Part shown: positions 11,920 to 24,810 of the stretch, one piece after another | Layout of the letters: each line of letters opens with the position of its first letter | Position numbering within the stretch: the stretch's first letter is position 1 | Source of the DNA: Taiwanofungus camphoratus | Lineage: Eukaryota; Basidiomycota; Agaricomycetes; Polyporales; Taiwanofungaceae | NCBI GenBank assembly: GCA_003999685.1 | Contig: CP021233.1 | Location: 1,302,001 to 1,366,000 of the forward strand | DNA: 64,000 nucleotides | Direction of reading: 5' to 3' | The notes under the pieces: model-generated | The model's input: the letters and a program-made list of their open reading frames with translations, nothing else | Told to the model about the DNA's origin: nothing | Databases searched by the model: none | Translations under genes and position numbers: made by a program

Positions 11920-14152
11920 TCAACACCTCGACATCTCCCACTCTCTCCTCAACATTTCCGCCCACGCCATCACGAAGTAGACTACCCCAGCAGGGAGAAT
12001 GCACTTCCGACACACCTCGCCCCAGTCCCAGCGCCGACGGCGCAGCTTCATCCACTCCTCCCGCATGCCGCCCGCGCTCGCCAACACTGACCTGCGCAGC
12101 GACGACGGTGGGGCGGGAGCCGTGCGCGGTGGAGGCGCAGGCGCAGGCCCGATATTCGACGTGACCCAGAGCTGAATGCTGCGACTACAGCACGTCGTCG
12201 TGCCGATGACGGCCCAACACAGTGCGGGGCGTTTCGCATGGTCGAGCACCGAGAGAGTGATGTGCGTCGCAGGCCAGCAGATCGCTGGTACGGTTCGAGA
12301 GCGTCAGAGCGATGGGGGGAAAACGAAGAAAATCGAACGGCAGACCTTGCAGCGCGAAGAGGCGGATGAGCGTGGCAAATGGGGAATAGTACACCTGCCA
12401 GCGCTTGAGCAGGCCGGTTGTCAACTGGAGGCACTGCCAGCCAGTGAGGATAGACTGCCTCATCATGCATTTCGAGTTAGGATCTGTGTGCGACAGGGAA
12501 CCGCTGTACCAAATAATGAGTGCTCACCCAAAGGGTACTAACGAAGAACTGGACGCGCCAGTCCAGCGCGGCTGGGCCCCCAGGCGGAAAAACGATGTGA
12601 TACACGTTCCATATCGTGCCCAAGACAGCGGGAACTATAGATAAGAGACGGGAGAAGGAAAAGAGGAAAGTGACAAGCCAGGGCCGAAACGTGAGTGGAG
12701 CGAGCGCAGGGTTCGTGATGCGTGCCGTGGGGAGATTACGAGGCTAGGAGTGGAGTGAATGAGTTTGACTGATGTGATGAGAACTGAACGGAGTATGTAG
12801 TGGAGATTTGAATACCGCGTCATCTGCCGTACAAACACGAAACAGTCCGCACACATGGTGGGGACGACTGCTGGTGCGAGAGAAAAGGTCCTTCGATTGG
12901 AATAAGAGACCATGTTCTGGACACTGTTCATCATTATGAAAAGACAGTTGGAGCTCAACATAGCAAATCCGTTAGTCAAAATAACCTTGTCTTCCTGTGC
13001 CTGGCACTGAAAATGAGCAAGGCCTGGCCCCCTTCGTCATTCATTGTGCGGTCTATGCCCGCATGGAGTAAGGAGTAATGGCCCGTTATACTATCTTCGG
13101 TACCGAACGCATGCGCTGATAAGGGGTATCACGATCGAAACGCGTCCCGAAGCGATCGCTAATCCACGTGGTGGACACGTGGCAACCGGCGGCAGAATCG
13201 AAAGCTGAGGAGCAACGGAGCGGTACTCACCGATGCGCCCAAGCTTTGCGATGTGAAGAGACATGCAGACAACAGAGAAAAAAATATCCAAGGGGAGACA
13301 ATGCCTCACCGAATCTTCACTTTCAGTTTCCGTTTCACCCGCTCCCACGACTCCGGGTGCAGTTGTTATTGGTCTGACGTTTGTATCCTCGTGTGCACGC
13401 CCCTTGCGTTTGCCCAATAGCCGTGACCGTAGTGTTCCAGAAAAGCTGAGAGTGGATGTTGTGTATAATATGCTGTCATCAGAGGGTGGAGTTTCTGCAT
13501 CGGGGTCCTCGTCCGATGTATCAGCTCTTATGCGTAATGGAGGTTCTGACAGAGAGGCACGGCCACGTTGTGGATGTGGAGCGGGTATTGGACAGGGTGC
13601 CAAGGACGAGGACGAGGGTGTACTGGAGGAAGAAGAGAAGTGCACAGAAGGAGGGGCGCGTAGGTGCGGAGAGGAAGCAGCTCGCGGAACCGGTGCGGCA
13701 GGGTTAGGGTCGGGCGGTGTGAGTGAGTAAGGAGGCGGGCTGCAGCTAGGTGCACTCATTTCGAGCGAGGTATTGGAGCGTCGACGATTGTACGGTCGTC
13801 TCTGCCGTAGCGTAGAACCAACTGCTGTAGTCGCTCTGGAACGCGCTGGCGGCGCGACAACAGACGTGTATGTCGGAGGCGAAGAATCAGAGGCGTTCGA
13901 AGGAGAGCCAGAATGACCCAGTGGGGAAGAAGACTGCCCGATGGAATGTTGGGGAGGTGTGAAGGTGAGAGATGCACTAGACCCAGCGCGAGACCGAGGG
14001 TGGTTCGGGGACGTGCCCGAAGACCGGGAATGATGAGGCGTAGCTAAACCAGTTGGCGTGCGTGAATGATGAACAGCACGAAGAAAGAGAGCAGCTCCTG
14101 GATGAGACTGGGTGTCCAGCGAGTGGCCAGGTCGATGCTGTCCGGGGAGCAT
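11920..14152 (-). CDS. EOS1: EOS1-like ER membrane protein (N-glycosylation protein family)
   Basis: Yeast Eos1 is an ER membrane protein linked to N-glycosylation and oxidative-stress tolerance. Here the C-terminal half spliced from several exons reads TFRPWLVTFLFSFSRLLS, VPAVLGTIWNVYHIVFPPGG, LDWRVQFFVSTLWSILTGWQ, CLQLTTGLLKRWQVYYSP, AICWPATHITLSVLDH, KRPALCWAVIGTTTCCSRS, IQLWVTSNI, and, after a Pro-rich loop, a basic stretch RRRRWDW and a final hydrophobic segment ILPAGVVYFVMAWAEML. This is several membrane segments plus the CWAVIGTTT..SRS.Q.WVTSN core that I associate with the Eos1 family. The first exon, from MLPGQHRPGHS, adds about 250 Ser/Pro-rich, probably disordered residues. An in-frame ATG at 14305 was set aside because the residues before MLPG look non-coding. 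Confidence 0.7.
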
Positions 14153-16345
14153 GGTAAGCAGACACACAAAGGAGGGCAGCTCGAGGCACCCACTGGTCTC
14201 GGCCACGGAGGAGAAGTTGATATAGGGCGGAAATGATCGATTGTGTGTCCAAAGTGAATAAATAATCGCGCCCTGCAATCTGACAACCCTATCCAGTTCT
14301 AGCACTATATTTCATAGAAGATTGTATCGTGCATCCAAAAAGTCGTCCGAAAAGCCAGTTCGACGGCTCAACCTTGCTCGACTCCATGGTGCCAGGGGTG
14401 TGGCAGCCACGTGCATTTCTTATCATTGCCGGCACTCTCCACCCATTACAGTATTGGCAAACTGCGCCCCTCTCGGTATACTTGTGTTACAGTATTTTAC
14501 CCCTGGCACACTGTTCTCCTGTTGGTGAAAGTGGGTTATTTTCCCCGCGCACTCCCCACGGAGGACGCTATCAGGTAGGCTTGGATCTTGCGTCCCATTG
14601 ACGGACCACCGCCACCGAGCTATACTTCCTCGCGCCAAATGTTCTTCCATTCATGAGCCTCCCTCTAGGTATCGCGGAAGTACTCTACATGGCATGTCGA
14701 TCCGCCTGGTCCATCGAACTAAGTATGCACACACCCATACGGCACAGGTGGGATGCGCTTTTGCCGCCACTAGCAACTCTTGGGACTAGCCTGTCTGATT
14801 ACGTTGAGATAAGCACGGCCTTACAGTTCTGACGCAATATGTTACTGCAATGTTACTCAAGCAGTTGTTATACCCGTTCTATTTGGAAAGCATCTTCTGT
14901 TTGATGTGCATAGTTACTGGACAAGACCTGCTCTGTATTGTCGGCGACCGGCTCGTGCGGACGAACGACTTCCCAAAGTGTATACCCGCTGCTTCGGCCC
15001 GCTGCCACGCAGAGCACTCTCCTTGATGTTAGGAAGCTACCTTACCGTTTTCGACGAGGACTCCGTGAGCGTCCAAGTATCGGTAGTCTGAGGTTGTCTG
15101 CGGGGGCTTGACGGACGGTGTCTCGCCGCAGCGAAAGACCTGGTATGTTTCTCATCATCGCGCGCTACTCGCCTTGCGCGCAGGTGAGGTTAACTGACCG
15201 CTCGCAACTTGTTGTGTCTTCTGGACTGCAAAGTATGCAAGACAGCACTGGCTCTGTTCATGAAGCTTTCATACTTCCTGCAGCCGCCAATCTAGCTGCA
15301 CGGAGAGGCGAAATGCATTCATGCTATCGGATCCTGGATTGATGCTCGCCTTTCATGATTCTGCTCCCTCTGAAACTTTGTACCCTGGACTGTTAAGTGG
15401 CAGGTCGTAGGCTGTTCTGCCCTCGTCCAGGAAAGTGCATCAGCTACTTGTTCTCGATGATGACGCTATGCCAAGATAGGCCTTGTCTTATTCATGGCTA
15501 TAATACCCCTTTGTGAGGCCGGCCTCTTTGTAACTGTCGGCAAGATCCTGGGTGTGGTCAGTGCGATAGGTAATAGGTAGCCTCAGGACGTGATAGGAAG
15601 GATGTATGACAGCATTAGAAGGAGTGGAGCAAGGTGTGCTTGGCCACCGGGAAAGCCTTCAATTGGGATTGCTCGACTTTGAATGCTCATGAGAAGTAGC
15701 AGCGCACGCACTTGTCGTACGTTGCACCGGTTTAGCGACGGGGTCGACCCCCTATCATGAAAATTTATACTGCCAGGGGGCGCGGCAACCACCAACATGA
15801 AAGTGAAAAAGAGGCGAGCACAATCCATTTACACATGTCAGTGCACTACTTTCGCATTTGCTGAGAACCATACGAAAAACATCTGATACAGGTAAGTCAT
15901 TTTTTTCAGGAGGAACAGGAACAATGCACAAGGCCAAGCTTAGTTTGGCGGTCGACAAAAAAGATCGAGACATACATAGTCGTTCGTTTTGACTGCCCAA
16001 GCGCATTTGCAATTCTACTAAGACGCCTTCCGACCGGCGCATCCACCGCCGGGGGGCTATACTGTACAATTGTCATTGAGCCAGCATGAGACAGCATGTG
16101 CAGATATACAATATGGCAGTGGAAGGATCTGCGAGTGTAGTTTAGACTGGTCGATGTCATTACGGAAACGTACGATCATGTAGGGCCAGAAATTATCAAG
16201 TGGGCTCAACGGAGATATGGTTGAAGAAACGTGCAAAGAGCGGAATGAAACAGTCTCAACCAAGCCACAGCAGACGTGAGATATGCATGAGTGCACCGCG
16301 ATCCCCACATGACACTAAAATATGACGAATTGACTGTATATTATG
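14153..16345. other. 2.2 kb intergenic region, no supported gene
   Basis: The region between the EOS1-like start and the GCP2 end. Two minus-strand frames (about 15755-16160) are open for 80-100 codons, one containing VDAPVGRRLSRIANALGQSK, but no splice plan gives a convincing protein and I recognise nothing. An unannotated small gene remains possible. No tRNA or repeat was seen. Confidence 0.4.
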
Positions 16346-19266
16346 TCAGTCATGTTCCGGTTGGACAGTTTTCAGCTGTCCGATAAGAGGAAGTAGTGAG
16401 GCATTCTCGCTCAATGCATCAAGCTGTATATAATTTAGGAAAAGCTTGAACCTTTATGCAGCTAATCAGGATTTCGTTCCGACAATCATCAGAGCAGAAC
16501 ACGGACCAGTGGTTGAAATGGGCCTCGAATTTAGCCAGAAAATTCCAGCGCTCGTCCATGCCCTGATCTCCCTGGGGTGTTGCGGCGGCGGCCAGCGCTT
16601 TGATTATATGTTTGCTGAACGCTGATGCATACAAAGCAAAGGTCGAGCAGGTATTGATGAGCCGGGACTGCGCCTACACATAGCGCCGGGTGTCAGACAA
16701 GCTGCTGCTGCAATAAAGGCATTGATGCCAAGCATACCTCAAGCAACTTGGAGCTCGTCAGCATACATCCCTTCAAACAAGTGTCGAGGAAATCTGCGTG
16801 AAATATTGACAGCTGGTCGACGGTCGTCGCGTTCGCCAGCTTCATTTCGAGCGTACGCCAATTAGGCTCGATCACCTCGAACGTCGCAAAGGCTAGAATA
16901 TGCTGTACGAATGCTGACATCCGCGTCCGTAACAAAGAGATTCGGAGGCGCCACCTTTCTAGCTCGGACTGGTTCGGTAGCGTCTGCCTCCATAGTGTGC
17001 TTTTGTGCTCTATCCACATCGACGAGAGGGATCGTTCAACATGCTTCATCTGTAGCAACAATAGAAACAGGAGCTGATAACGGAGAATACATTCGCGAGA
17101 AATAACCAAAGAATGAGGAAACTTAATGGAAAAATATAAGGTCAAAGCGTCAATAGCTGAACGATCCAATATTAGTCTCAAGTCAAGACATAGCTAGCAA
17201 AATCTTGACCTAACAATGGCCTCTTATCGTCCCTTTCTTTCTCCCTGTCTTTCTCTCTCTGTTGCGCGCCTTCCGATGGCCCAGCAACCTTCGCCACGAC
17301 GAAACCACTTACGCTAACGACCTTGAGCAGCCATTCATATAGTCCGCTATCCGTCATTGTGACCTTTAGGTCCCCTCCGAGAACTGTGGCATTCGTATGG
17401 TCCAATTCCCCTCGAGATCCGGATGTATCTGCATACAACGCTATATCCAATAGGCTCTGCAACTTTCTGACCGACACCGTATGCGACGACTTGCGCAAAT
17501 CGAGGTACGACAGGTCTAAAAAGGAATTGATGTATGTTGAATCAGCTAGGAGTAAGTGTTTCTTGATGGTCCGTAGCTGACAAATAAGGGATTGATTCTT
17601 CGTCAAAAGCTGTAATAAGGTTCGATTCGCATGCCTGTAGGCACTTTCGATAAATTTATACAACCTCGCAGGATGTTCAGCCAATGGAAGCGGGGATTAA
17701 AACATAACTCACTGTTCATCATTCAATGATAGGTTTTCCTTATCAGAAAGTGTTTCATCGTGGCCAAGCTCGATACCACACTCCCGTGTGATATTGACGT
17801 ACTTGCCAGCAAGCAGAATCTTGTGCTTCCATTGTTCCAGGGGAGGCGGAATGCATGCACCACCGGGTAATCGTCCACTTCCTGATCGAGGTGGAGGAAT
17901 ACCAGCCTTCTGTACATTTAACACTGTTGATCCGTCACGAAGCTGGTATTTTCATCAGAACTATCAGCCGACTCAAGAGTCGTGTGAAGACTGACTGTAT
18001 ATGTTTCTTCCCAGTATTCACCAAGGCCGCCATTGTTCAATGTGCCCCGATGGGCAGATATATGCTCTTTAACAAGGAACTCGTCGTGAGGATCCACCAG
18101 TCGGCCAGTCGTGGTCCAAGTCTTGATCATGCCTACATACGGAGCACCAGCTGCACGCAATAGCTTACCATATAATGCATGCGCTGTAGAGTCCCCACCC
18201 ATGCGTTGCATCCTCTCATAGATGATTGTCAACACCTCGCCGCCCTTGACAACCACAGGACTCTCAACCCCAGTATCTAGGCCGCTGTGATTGACCATAG
18301 ACAGAAAGGCTTTGTATTTGGCGCTTCCTAGACCAAGGGCCTCTCCACGAGCATCTTCGTCTGCATCAGAATCTGAAGACGAACTTGCTCCGATGACCGT
18401 TCGGACGAGTTGTCTGCGGCTGTCCATATCTCGATGATAAGGTGATATATAAGGGACATGGTGTGAACTGTCGGATAGATATAATACCACAACTTTGTAA
18501 GTGTGAACCGTGGAGAATAATTGAACTTATGCTCGAGTTGCGAGAAGAGGGTGTAGTAATCCAGGCTCCATACGATAAGCACAAGATGAGTAACATCTGG
18601 GTGAGGTCTCCTACTTTGAGCATGTCTCGGATAGCGGCACAGAGTGCATGATTGACGAGACCAAAGTGGAGATGACTTCGTTGTTCAACAAAAGATGAAA
18701 TAGCATTGTAATACAGACCCAGCGGTAATAACTTCTCAGTGAAATTCCGCAATGATGAGTCTGTATTCCGAATTAGCCATTTTGCTACGAAATCTAAAAG
18801 GCAGAGGCAACCTAGTGATGACGGCACGATGAAACGAGATTTTTGCCATTGGTTATTATCATCAGCACAATGGGTAGGAATGCAGTTTATCAGGGCACCA
18901 TCGATACCCTTGCAATAGTAGTGAGTTGAGTTTAAGAAATGATGCTTGGGATTTACTGCGCACTGTAAGTACATGCAATAAATCGTCCAAAATTAGAGCT
19001 TCCTGGATATCGATCGACAGGCGATCCAGTCTATCATGTTTAGATTCGCATTGACCCCTTTTCTGTATGGTTGGGGTAGAACCAACGCGTGAATTGAGTG
19101 GGGCGTTTGTGAACGAGTTCTCCGTCACGAACGAAAGAATCCTGTCATCTACGCTTGTGAATATCGGTCAGACTGGTTGGAAAGAGAGTTGGTACGTACT
19201 GCTATGAGCCTGGATAGACTTCTGGTCATTGAAGTTCTTGAGTTGTTTATTCCTTTGCAGAGACAT
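16346..19266 (-). CDS. Gamma-tubulin complex component 2 (GCP2/Spc97 family)
   Basis: GCP2 pairs with GCP3 to form the small gamma-tubulin complex that nucleates microtubules at spindle pole bodies and other organising centres. N-terminal exons give IQEALILDDLLH joined to GIDGALINCIP, matching the EDLLxxxxGIdG entry of the Spc97/Spc98 domain. Then come CAAIRDMLK, MIKTWTTTGRLVDPHDEFL with VKEH, and GEYWEETYTV; the DPxxEFxVxEH form is the GCP2 version. Central blocks are SDSGLYEWLL and, in the C-terminal grip, SIKFPHSLVISRECILRYQL and MKHVERSLSSMW. The last exons read KFEAHFNHW joined to FKLFLNYIQLDALSENASLL, ending at a TGA at 16348-16346. The start MSLQRNKQLKNF is my best guess. Divergence from yeast-like sequences is high, but domain order is right. 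Confidence 0.8.
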
Positions 19267-19995
19267 TGCGGCACTGACGAGCTGCAGACCGTTAGTTGCC
19301 AGAAGCAACCAGGCAGGGAAAAAAAAGACATTCAAAGATTCTTCTTCCACATGCAATGTCATGTTCTTGCCTTACACAAGTGATGATTGGTTGTATTCGT
19401 TATTAGATGGTGCGGGCCACAGCAGAGATAACGTACTGGGTGATGTATCCACGCGTTGGTATCTGCAAAGGGAGAGTATGCACCCAATGGAAAGCGAACA
19501 GGATTGGAAGTCACAAATGTACTACTCGAACACTTAATTGTGAAGTCTTGGTTCGACGCCACATCATGGGATTGAATGCCACACGACAGATACGGATGTC
19601 TAGAGCTGAGGACGCTGAAGCTTTGAAGCAGTGTACTTATTTACCGTAAAAGGATGATGGAAATCAATTCACATGCGCTTCGAGAGGAAGTTATGGTGAC
19701 TCTGCAGTGCGCACTGCGACATCTCTATCACAAGCACGTGTCATTGCTATGTTCCGCATACCTGCACACATAGTCGTCGTATCTCAGGCCAGCGGTCTGG
19801 GGCTGTGCTTTAGCCACGGGCTTGGACTTACGACACTGTTAATTGTGAACACCACTACTATGGCCCGGCGTTGAGCTGGAATTGACCACCGCCATGATGC
19901 AAAAGCCATACATTTAAATACTGTGGTCCCTTCGTCCTCTTGAGTAGTCCATCTTTCTTTCCCGCCATCTTCCGCTCAGATTTGTTTGGTACGGG
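19267..19995. other. Divergent intergenic region between GCP2-like gene and the 20-kb gene
   Basis: About 730 bases between two divergently transcribed genes, so it should hold both promoters. An upstream non-coding or first coding exon of the GCP2 gene may also lie here, since its start is uncertain. No TATA box or other element stands out. Confidence 0.4.
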
Positions 19996-20887
19996 ATGTC
20001 GACCACGGAGATCTTTACCCCTGGTACTCAACTCACAGCACCTAAATTTTGCCCTTCCTACAGTGAGTTTTGATACTCTCGATGCCATTTCGTATGCTCA
20101 TCGATCGTCAACTTGCAGGCACCGTCCACTACTATCGTTGTTGGTTCCGTGACGTACTCGCTACGTACTTGCCTCCCTTCCATACGATGGACGAGACGTC
20201 ACAATCTTTTGTCGCCACCTATTACGATAAAGCTGACAGCGCGATTGCAAGTGTTCTTGACCAGTACCCGTGTATGCTTTACGCCGCGTACATGAAGAAG
20301 GGGCCGGTGAAGGAGAAGTACAATAGGAAAATGGCAACCGTTTTCATGTTGGCCGCGCGACCAGTTCTTTGGCTTTTCTGCCTGGACTTCAATACAGACA
20401 CCTGTAAGCTGTACAACATAGAGTCGGGTTATTCGTACGTCATTATACACTTGTGACATCGGGCCAGATCCTCAAATACTCATGACTAGTATTGGTTCGC
20501 AGATTGCCGTATTTCTGTGACAGTGAACCCGTCAGATATCCCTCAATGTTTAAAGGATGCGACGAGCGGTTTAACGAGATAATGGACCTCGAAGCCAACG
20601 GGGTTCTCACTAGTGATGAGGAAGGGAATATCCGTCGAGTGTTCCCCTTGTTTGGCATGAGTGCAATGGATTGTCCGCAGGACTCTATGAGATGCAGGAA
20701 AAGGCGTCATCACTTTCGATGTGAATGCGAGATGTGCTGGTCCACAGCTGATACCGACCCGGAAGCTGAGATGGACCCGGCTGATACGTCGGCCACGCCC
20801 CCAAGTCCGAACGACGACGTTTACACGATGCCCAGACTTGCCCCAGCTTTGACAGTGGGGGGACGGAGGTGGCACCGACGGCGCTGA
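19996..20887 (+). CDS. Hypothetical protein, about 255 residues, unrecognised
   Basis: Three exons join cleanly (19996-20062, 20119-20434, 20503-20887), all with GT-AG borders; the second donor is GTACGT. The protein starts MSTTEIFTPGTQLTAPKF and has no signal peptide. The middle is rich in aromatic residues (VHYYRCWFRDVLATYLPPFH, then MLAARPVLWLFCLDF). Near the C-terminus is a Cys/His-rich stretch: DCPQDSMRCRKRRHHFRCEC then EMCW, five cysteines within about 25 residues, followed by an acidic, low-complexity tail ending WHRRR. The cysteine group might bind metal, but it matches no zinc-finger pattern I know. Consistent frame across two introns supports a real gene; function is not assignable. 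Confidence 0.5.
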
Positions 20888-21538
20888 GCATACATTGTCT
20901 CAGATTCACTTCAGTTGGCGGTTTGATAATGATGATAGGGTTTTGTTCCTTATGCTTGCATCATGGTACCATTATCTGTGCATCGTTTGTATGCAAATAT
21001 GTCAACTACTGGCGGGATGTCTATGCTTGTCCTTACAATTAGCGATTGCCACACGTGGCTTGAGAGTGCAAAATCTACCGCGCGAATATGACGGATCTGC
21101 GCGGTGTTTGCCGAAAACCAAGGCCCTAAGTAAAGCTGGTCCAATACGGCAATACTTACGTTCCCTTACATTTTCGGGTGCACCTTCAGGCTGACACTGG
21201 CACATCTGCTCGTCTCTCGTGGCCACCCAGCTAAACAATTGGATCCCGAAACGACTGTTCTGTAGTCCCAGCATAGGCCTGGGAGAATATTCGTCCTGTC
21301 TTGACTGCAATATGCGACGAATGGGTTTTCCCGAATAAAGCAGGTACCAACCCCTTCACTGTGCTCGATGTCGGGCTGTGAACAGAAGCTACCAGGATCA
21401 CAGGTAAGAAGTGCAAGATAGTGCTAACAGGATAATGCGCCGCATGTGCTGTTCGTAGAACCTTGTTTTCTGGGGCCAAAGCGCGGGCTTTTGTTCCGGC
21501 CGTCCCAGCAACCGATGGTCAAAGCACCGTATCTAGGC

Positions 21539-21548
21539 GTATATAAGG
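21539..21548 (+). promoter_or_regulatory. Probable TATA box
   Basis: GTATATAAGG lies about 85 bases upstream of the ATG at 21632, a normal fungal TATA-to-start distance. The rest of the 744-base gap (20888-21631) shows nothing else. Confidence 0.5.
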
Positions 21549-21631
21549 GGGATTGTGGCCATTCTGAGCCACCTACTTGTTTTCACTCTATCCCTCACCG
21601 CAGACATATACTCAGACTTGGTCATTCCGAA

Positions 21632-23521
21632 ATGCCTGCAGACTCTCACACCGAGCCCTTGTCTTCAGACGTCAAATACTGCATACTCTCGGACGGTACA
21701 AGGGTGCCTATCCCCTCATCTGCCACGCGTGGACCACTGCCCACACCTGACGAATTCCTTACACTTTATCTGAATCTGCGAGATCAGAAGAACTTCTCGA
21801 TTGATATTGACTCCGTCGTTACCGTGGAAGATGCCTTCAAGCTGCTTATGGACGAGATACGCGCAATACGTCTTCTGGCCTGTGGCTTGTTGCACCAGCA
21901 TTCTGTCTACGTTAAGCACGTCATTGATGTGTCCGCTCGACTTCCTGCCGAGATCAAAGATATACAAGAATCATACGAAGTCATGCAAAAGATGGTCACC
22001 TGGGCTGTGGAAGATGCTTCTTCATTCGAGTTCGTCGTCCTTCTTTATGTAGGCATCTACCTGTTATATTGACTCTTCCCGTGGTGTTTATAGTAAAAGG
22101 CTGAGGGTCCTACAGAAGATGACTGTTTCACAGGCGAGGAGCAGCCCTTTGACTGGCGGTTCTGCTAAGGCTGCCAGTTCAATATCCATCCCGAAGACCC
22201 CCTACTATCCGAGCGTGCCAAGTTTTCTGCCACCCGCATACGTAGCTCAACCGGATAATCAGATAGCGATGATGCGTACTTTGGGTACAAATTATGGCAG
22301 AGACCACGCCGTAGATAGCGCGATTCTAGAGACTCATAATCGGACGCTTGCTAAACCATCATCGACGACACCCACTTCCACATCGACTTTGCATTCTGTC
22401 GATACTTCGGCATCCTCCGGCCTCTCCAACGGTCTCCCTTTATCACCTCAGCTAAAGATCCACATCAAGAGAATGGAACGAGAGGTGGACGATACTCGTC
22501 AGCTCATACCTAAGCTGCTGGACGCCGCCGTTATTGAAGAAGATATAGCTCTCTATTACAAAGAGCAGCAAGGTCGAATGTTAACCAAGCACTGGGGACA
22601 CGACCACAAATCGTTGCTCAGCAAGGTCTCTAAGATAGGATATACGACAAGGCCCCTGAGGTACTTTTCTTATCTGAATTCCGGGTGATGATTGACGCTT
22701 CTTCATGTCACAGGCCTGTCCTGGAGAAATTCGAGTCTCTGTGGAAGGAAACTGGTCAAACTGAAAGTGAGACATCGCGCTTCACGGCCTCGGCATCCTC
22801 GACACCTCCTGCACCGCCAGTGGTTCGCGACTATGCGAGCACCTCGCCATTGCCAGCCTCCCTTCCACACGATAGCGGCAGCATTGATGGCACGACAGCG
22901 TCCGAGACAGCGTCTGCCTCAACGCAACTTCAAGAACTGGATCCTCGATCAGATATCTACTCCATGACACTCTCGATTTCGTGCGATAAACCTGTCGACG
23001 AGCTGACAAACGCGGAGGTTAAGGAGGTGCTCAAGGCATTTCCCCTCACGGTCACCTTCGACCTCGGTGAAATGGATCGTGCTCAGGAAAGTGACGGTTT
23101 AGAGGAGGAGGTGTCCTCCAAGTCGCCTGCAGAGCCGGAACAGACCGATGTGCATGCGCAATCTGGTGCCAATGCCCAGCCAAACGCTGCCGACCTCCCT
23201 CGAGCTTCTGCTTCCGATGGACCAGCCGGCGGCAGCCTGCCCTCGGGGTCGAAAGTGTCGAAGAAACACCATAAGCGGGATAAGGCCGTGGCTTCGACCG
23301 TTGATACCTCTGCGCCCTCTGCCCAACACAAGAAACACAAAAAGCGACGAAGCAAGAAGGTCGCCGGCGATGACCCAGAACCGGCGACGCTTTCGACCGC
23401 TGCTCGGGATTCTCACTCGAGGAAAAGAAGTAGAGATTCTGTTCAAGAGGAAGTGGATGTAACTGCATTCGAAGAAAATCGCCACACCAGTGGTCCGTCG
23501 AAGAAGAAGCGGACGGCATGA
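21632..23521 (+). CDS. Hypothetical probable nuclear protein with Lys/Arg-rich C-terminus
   Basis: Exons 21632-22048, 22116-22660 and 22714-23521 join in frame to about 589 residues. The start MPADSHTEPLSSDVKYCILS follows a TATA box. The N-terminal third is mixed and helical (VEDAFKLLMDEIRAIRLLAC) and could be folded. The middle is Ser/Thr/Pro rich, then a helix-rich segment KIHIKRMEREVDDTRQLIPK and RPVLEKFESLWKETGQ. The C-terminal 120 residues contain several basic clusters (KKHHKRDK, KKHKKRRSKK, SRKRSR, KKKR) that look like nuclear localisation signals. The HK-rich tail resembles some chromatin and Mediator subunits only in composition. I do not recognise the family. Confidence 0.6.
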
Positions 23522-24295
23522 TATAACTTTGTAAATGTCGGGGAAGTGGACATGTACTGCACGATGTGGTTTGCGCGGCTTGTAAATATAATATAATTCT
23601 GTTCACAGAGTGTGCATCAGGGCCTGGGAATCGCTAATGACTTGGTTCACATCAGCAATGCAGTCCTAGACTCGGGATGGGTAACGTTCCCAAAGTATTC
23701 TTGACCTGGAAGGCTTGACCAAGGCGGCGACAATGCAACAAGGCGTCTCAATTCGTCGGACCACCTTGTGAAAGTTCCTCTTCGGGCTCGCTTAGATCTT
23801 GTAACCAAGTTTACTCACTGGGGCGTTCCGATTGGACTCTGGAGGTTATCGACCCGACGGTTTGGCAAGGTGTGGGTCGTGGTCAGACCTCCGAGGCGGC
23901 AGGGAATCTCAGATGCACCCCTTTGAAGCGCAAGGATTGCATTGACTGGACTCGACATGAACGCAATGATTCCCAGTAGCACGGTGACCCTGAAGACCAA
24001 ACCTACTTATGAGTGTGAACGGCGCTTTCGACTGAATTGGTCCAATTCTTTACACAGCACTTCTGTTCAGATGGTGGAAAATTTTACGGAAAGACTCGAA
24101 ACCAAAATTGAATATAGGATGTGAGCTACGGAAGGTATCATCCGATGATACGGTCGGATATTATAACAGAGTATGCCCGCATCACTGCCGTCCCTACATC
24201 TTATAAAAAGAACGAAATGCAAGTTGGTGATGCTGCCTATCGTGGGTGAGATGTCGAATGCTCAATAATTGTAGGAGTTGGAGCGCGAGGGCGAC
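23522..24295. other. Intergenic region, convergent gene ends
   Basis: About 770 bases between the 3' ends of a plus-strand and a minus-strand gene. No gene, repeat or RNA is visible. Confidence 0.45.
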
Positions 24296-24710
24296 TCACA
24301 CTAAGCGCAGCCGCTGGGGAACGGAAATCCCGTGTGAGTGAAAGTTTCCGTCGGTGAAACCGGAAAAGGCAGGAGGGCCCGTCGCCGACGCAGGCTCCGG
24401 CACGGAGCCGGAGAAGGTGAAGGTCACGACTTCAGTCGATGTAACCAAAGGTGGGCCAACATTCGTCAGCACGGCCGTGGTCGTATAAGGGATTGTGGTG
24501 TTCGGTGCCACGATCACGCCGCTATACGTGGTGGTGAATACGGTGGCAGAGGGCAGGACGGGTCCACGCTGGGCTGTTCAAGCATTGAGCGATCACATCC
24601 TGCGCTCGAATAACTGCTGGGCTTACCGTGAAAGATTGGGGGGCCGAAAGAACAACGCCAACACTAGCAAGTGTAACGGCTACGACGGTGAGGAGTCTTT
24701 GGAAGACCAT
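24296..24710 (-). CDS. Small secreted Thr/Ser-rich protein, copy A
   Basis: The first exon starts MVFQRLLTVVAVTLASVGVV and continues LSAPQSFT, a signal peptide with a likely cut before APQ. After one short intron (acceptor CCCAG) the mature part reads LPSATVFTTTYSGVIVAPNT, TIPYTTTAVLTNVGPPLVTS and TEVVTFTFSGSV. It is a clear paralog of the gene at 26204-26632. The paralog ends YPSGCS; here the open frame instead runs to an unrelated tail (VPQRLRLV), while a neighbouring frame preserves FTHTGFPFPSGCA and a stop at 24303-24301. So a one-base shift, or a sequence error, separates the body from its ancestral C-terminus. Thr-rich secreted proteins of this kind may be cell-wall or effector-like, but the function is unknown. 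Confidence 0.65.
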
Positions 24711-24797
24711 ATTGGAGGGAAGTCGTCAAAGGTACTTGTATCAGATGAGCCAAGACGGATCACCGCGAGACAAAGTAGTTCTGAGCACAGCGGCGCA

Positions 24798-24805
24798 ATT
24801 TATAC
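24798..24805 (-). promoter_or_regulatory. Probable TATA box of secreted protein copy A
   Basis: On the minus strand GTATAAAT lies about 90 bases upstream of the ATG at 24710, the same arrangement as in the paralog. Confidence 0.45.
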
Positions 24806-24810
24806 GGGGA

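Noticed and set aside
16690-17690. Gamma-tubulin complex component 3 instead of 2
   Set aside because: The DPHDEFLVKEH segment and the central SLVISRECILRYQLLF block fit GCP2 better; the GIDG entry motif alone could fit either.
19858-20088. Minus-strand 76-codon frame starting MASRVSKL, possible first exon of the GCP2 gene
   Set aside because: It overlaps the coding start of the plus-strand gene at 19996, has no splice link to the GCP2 exons and no family resemblance.
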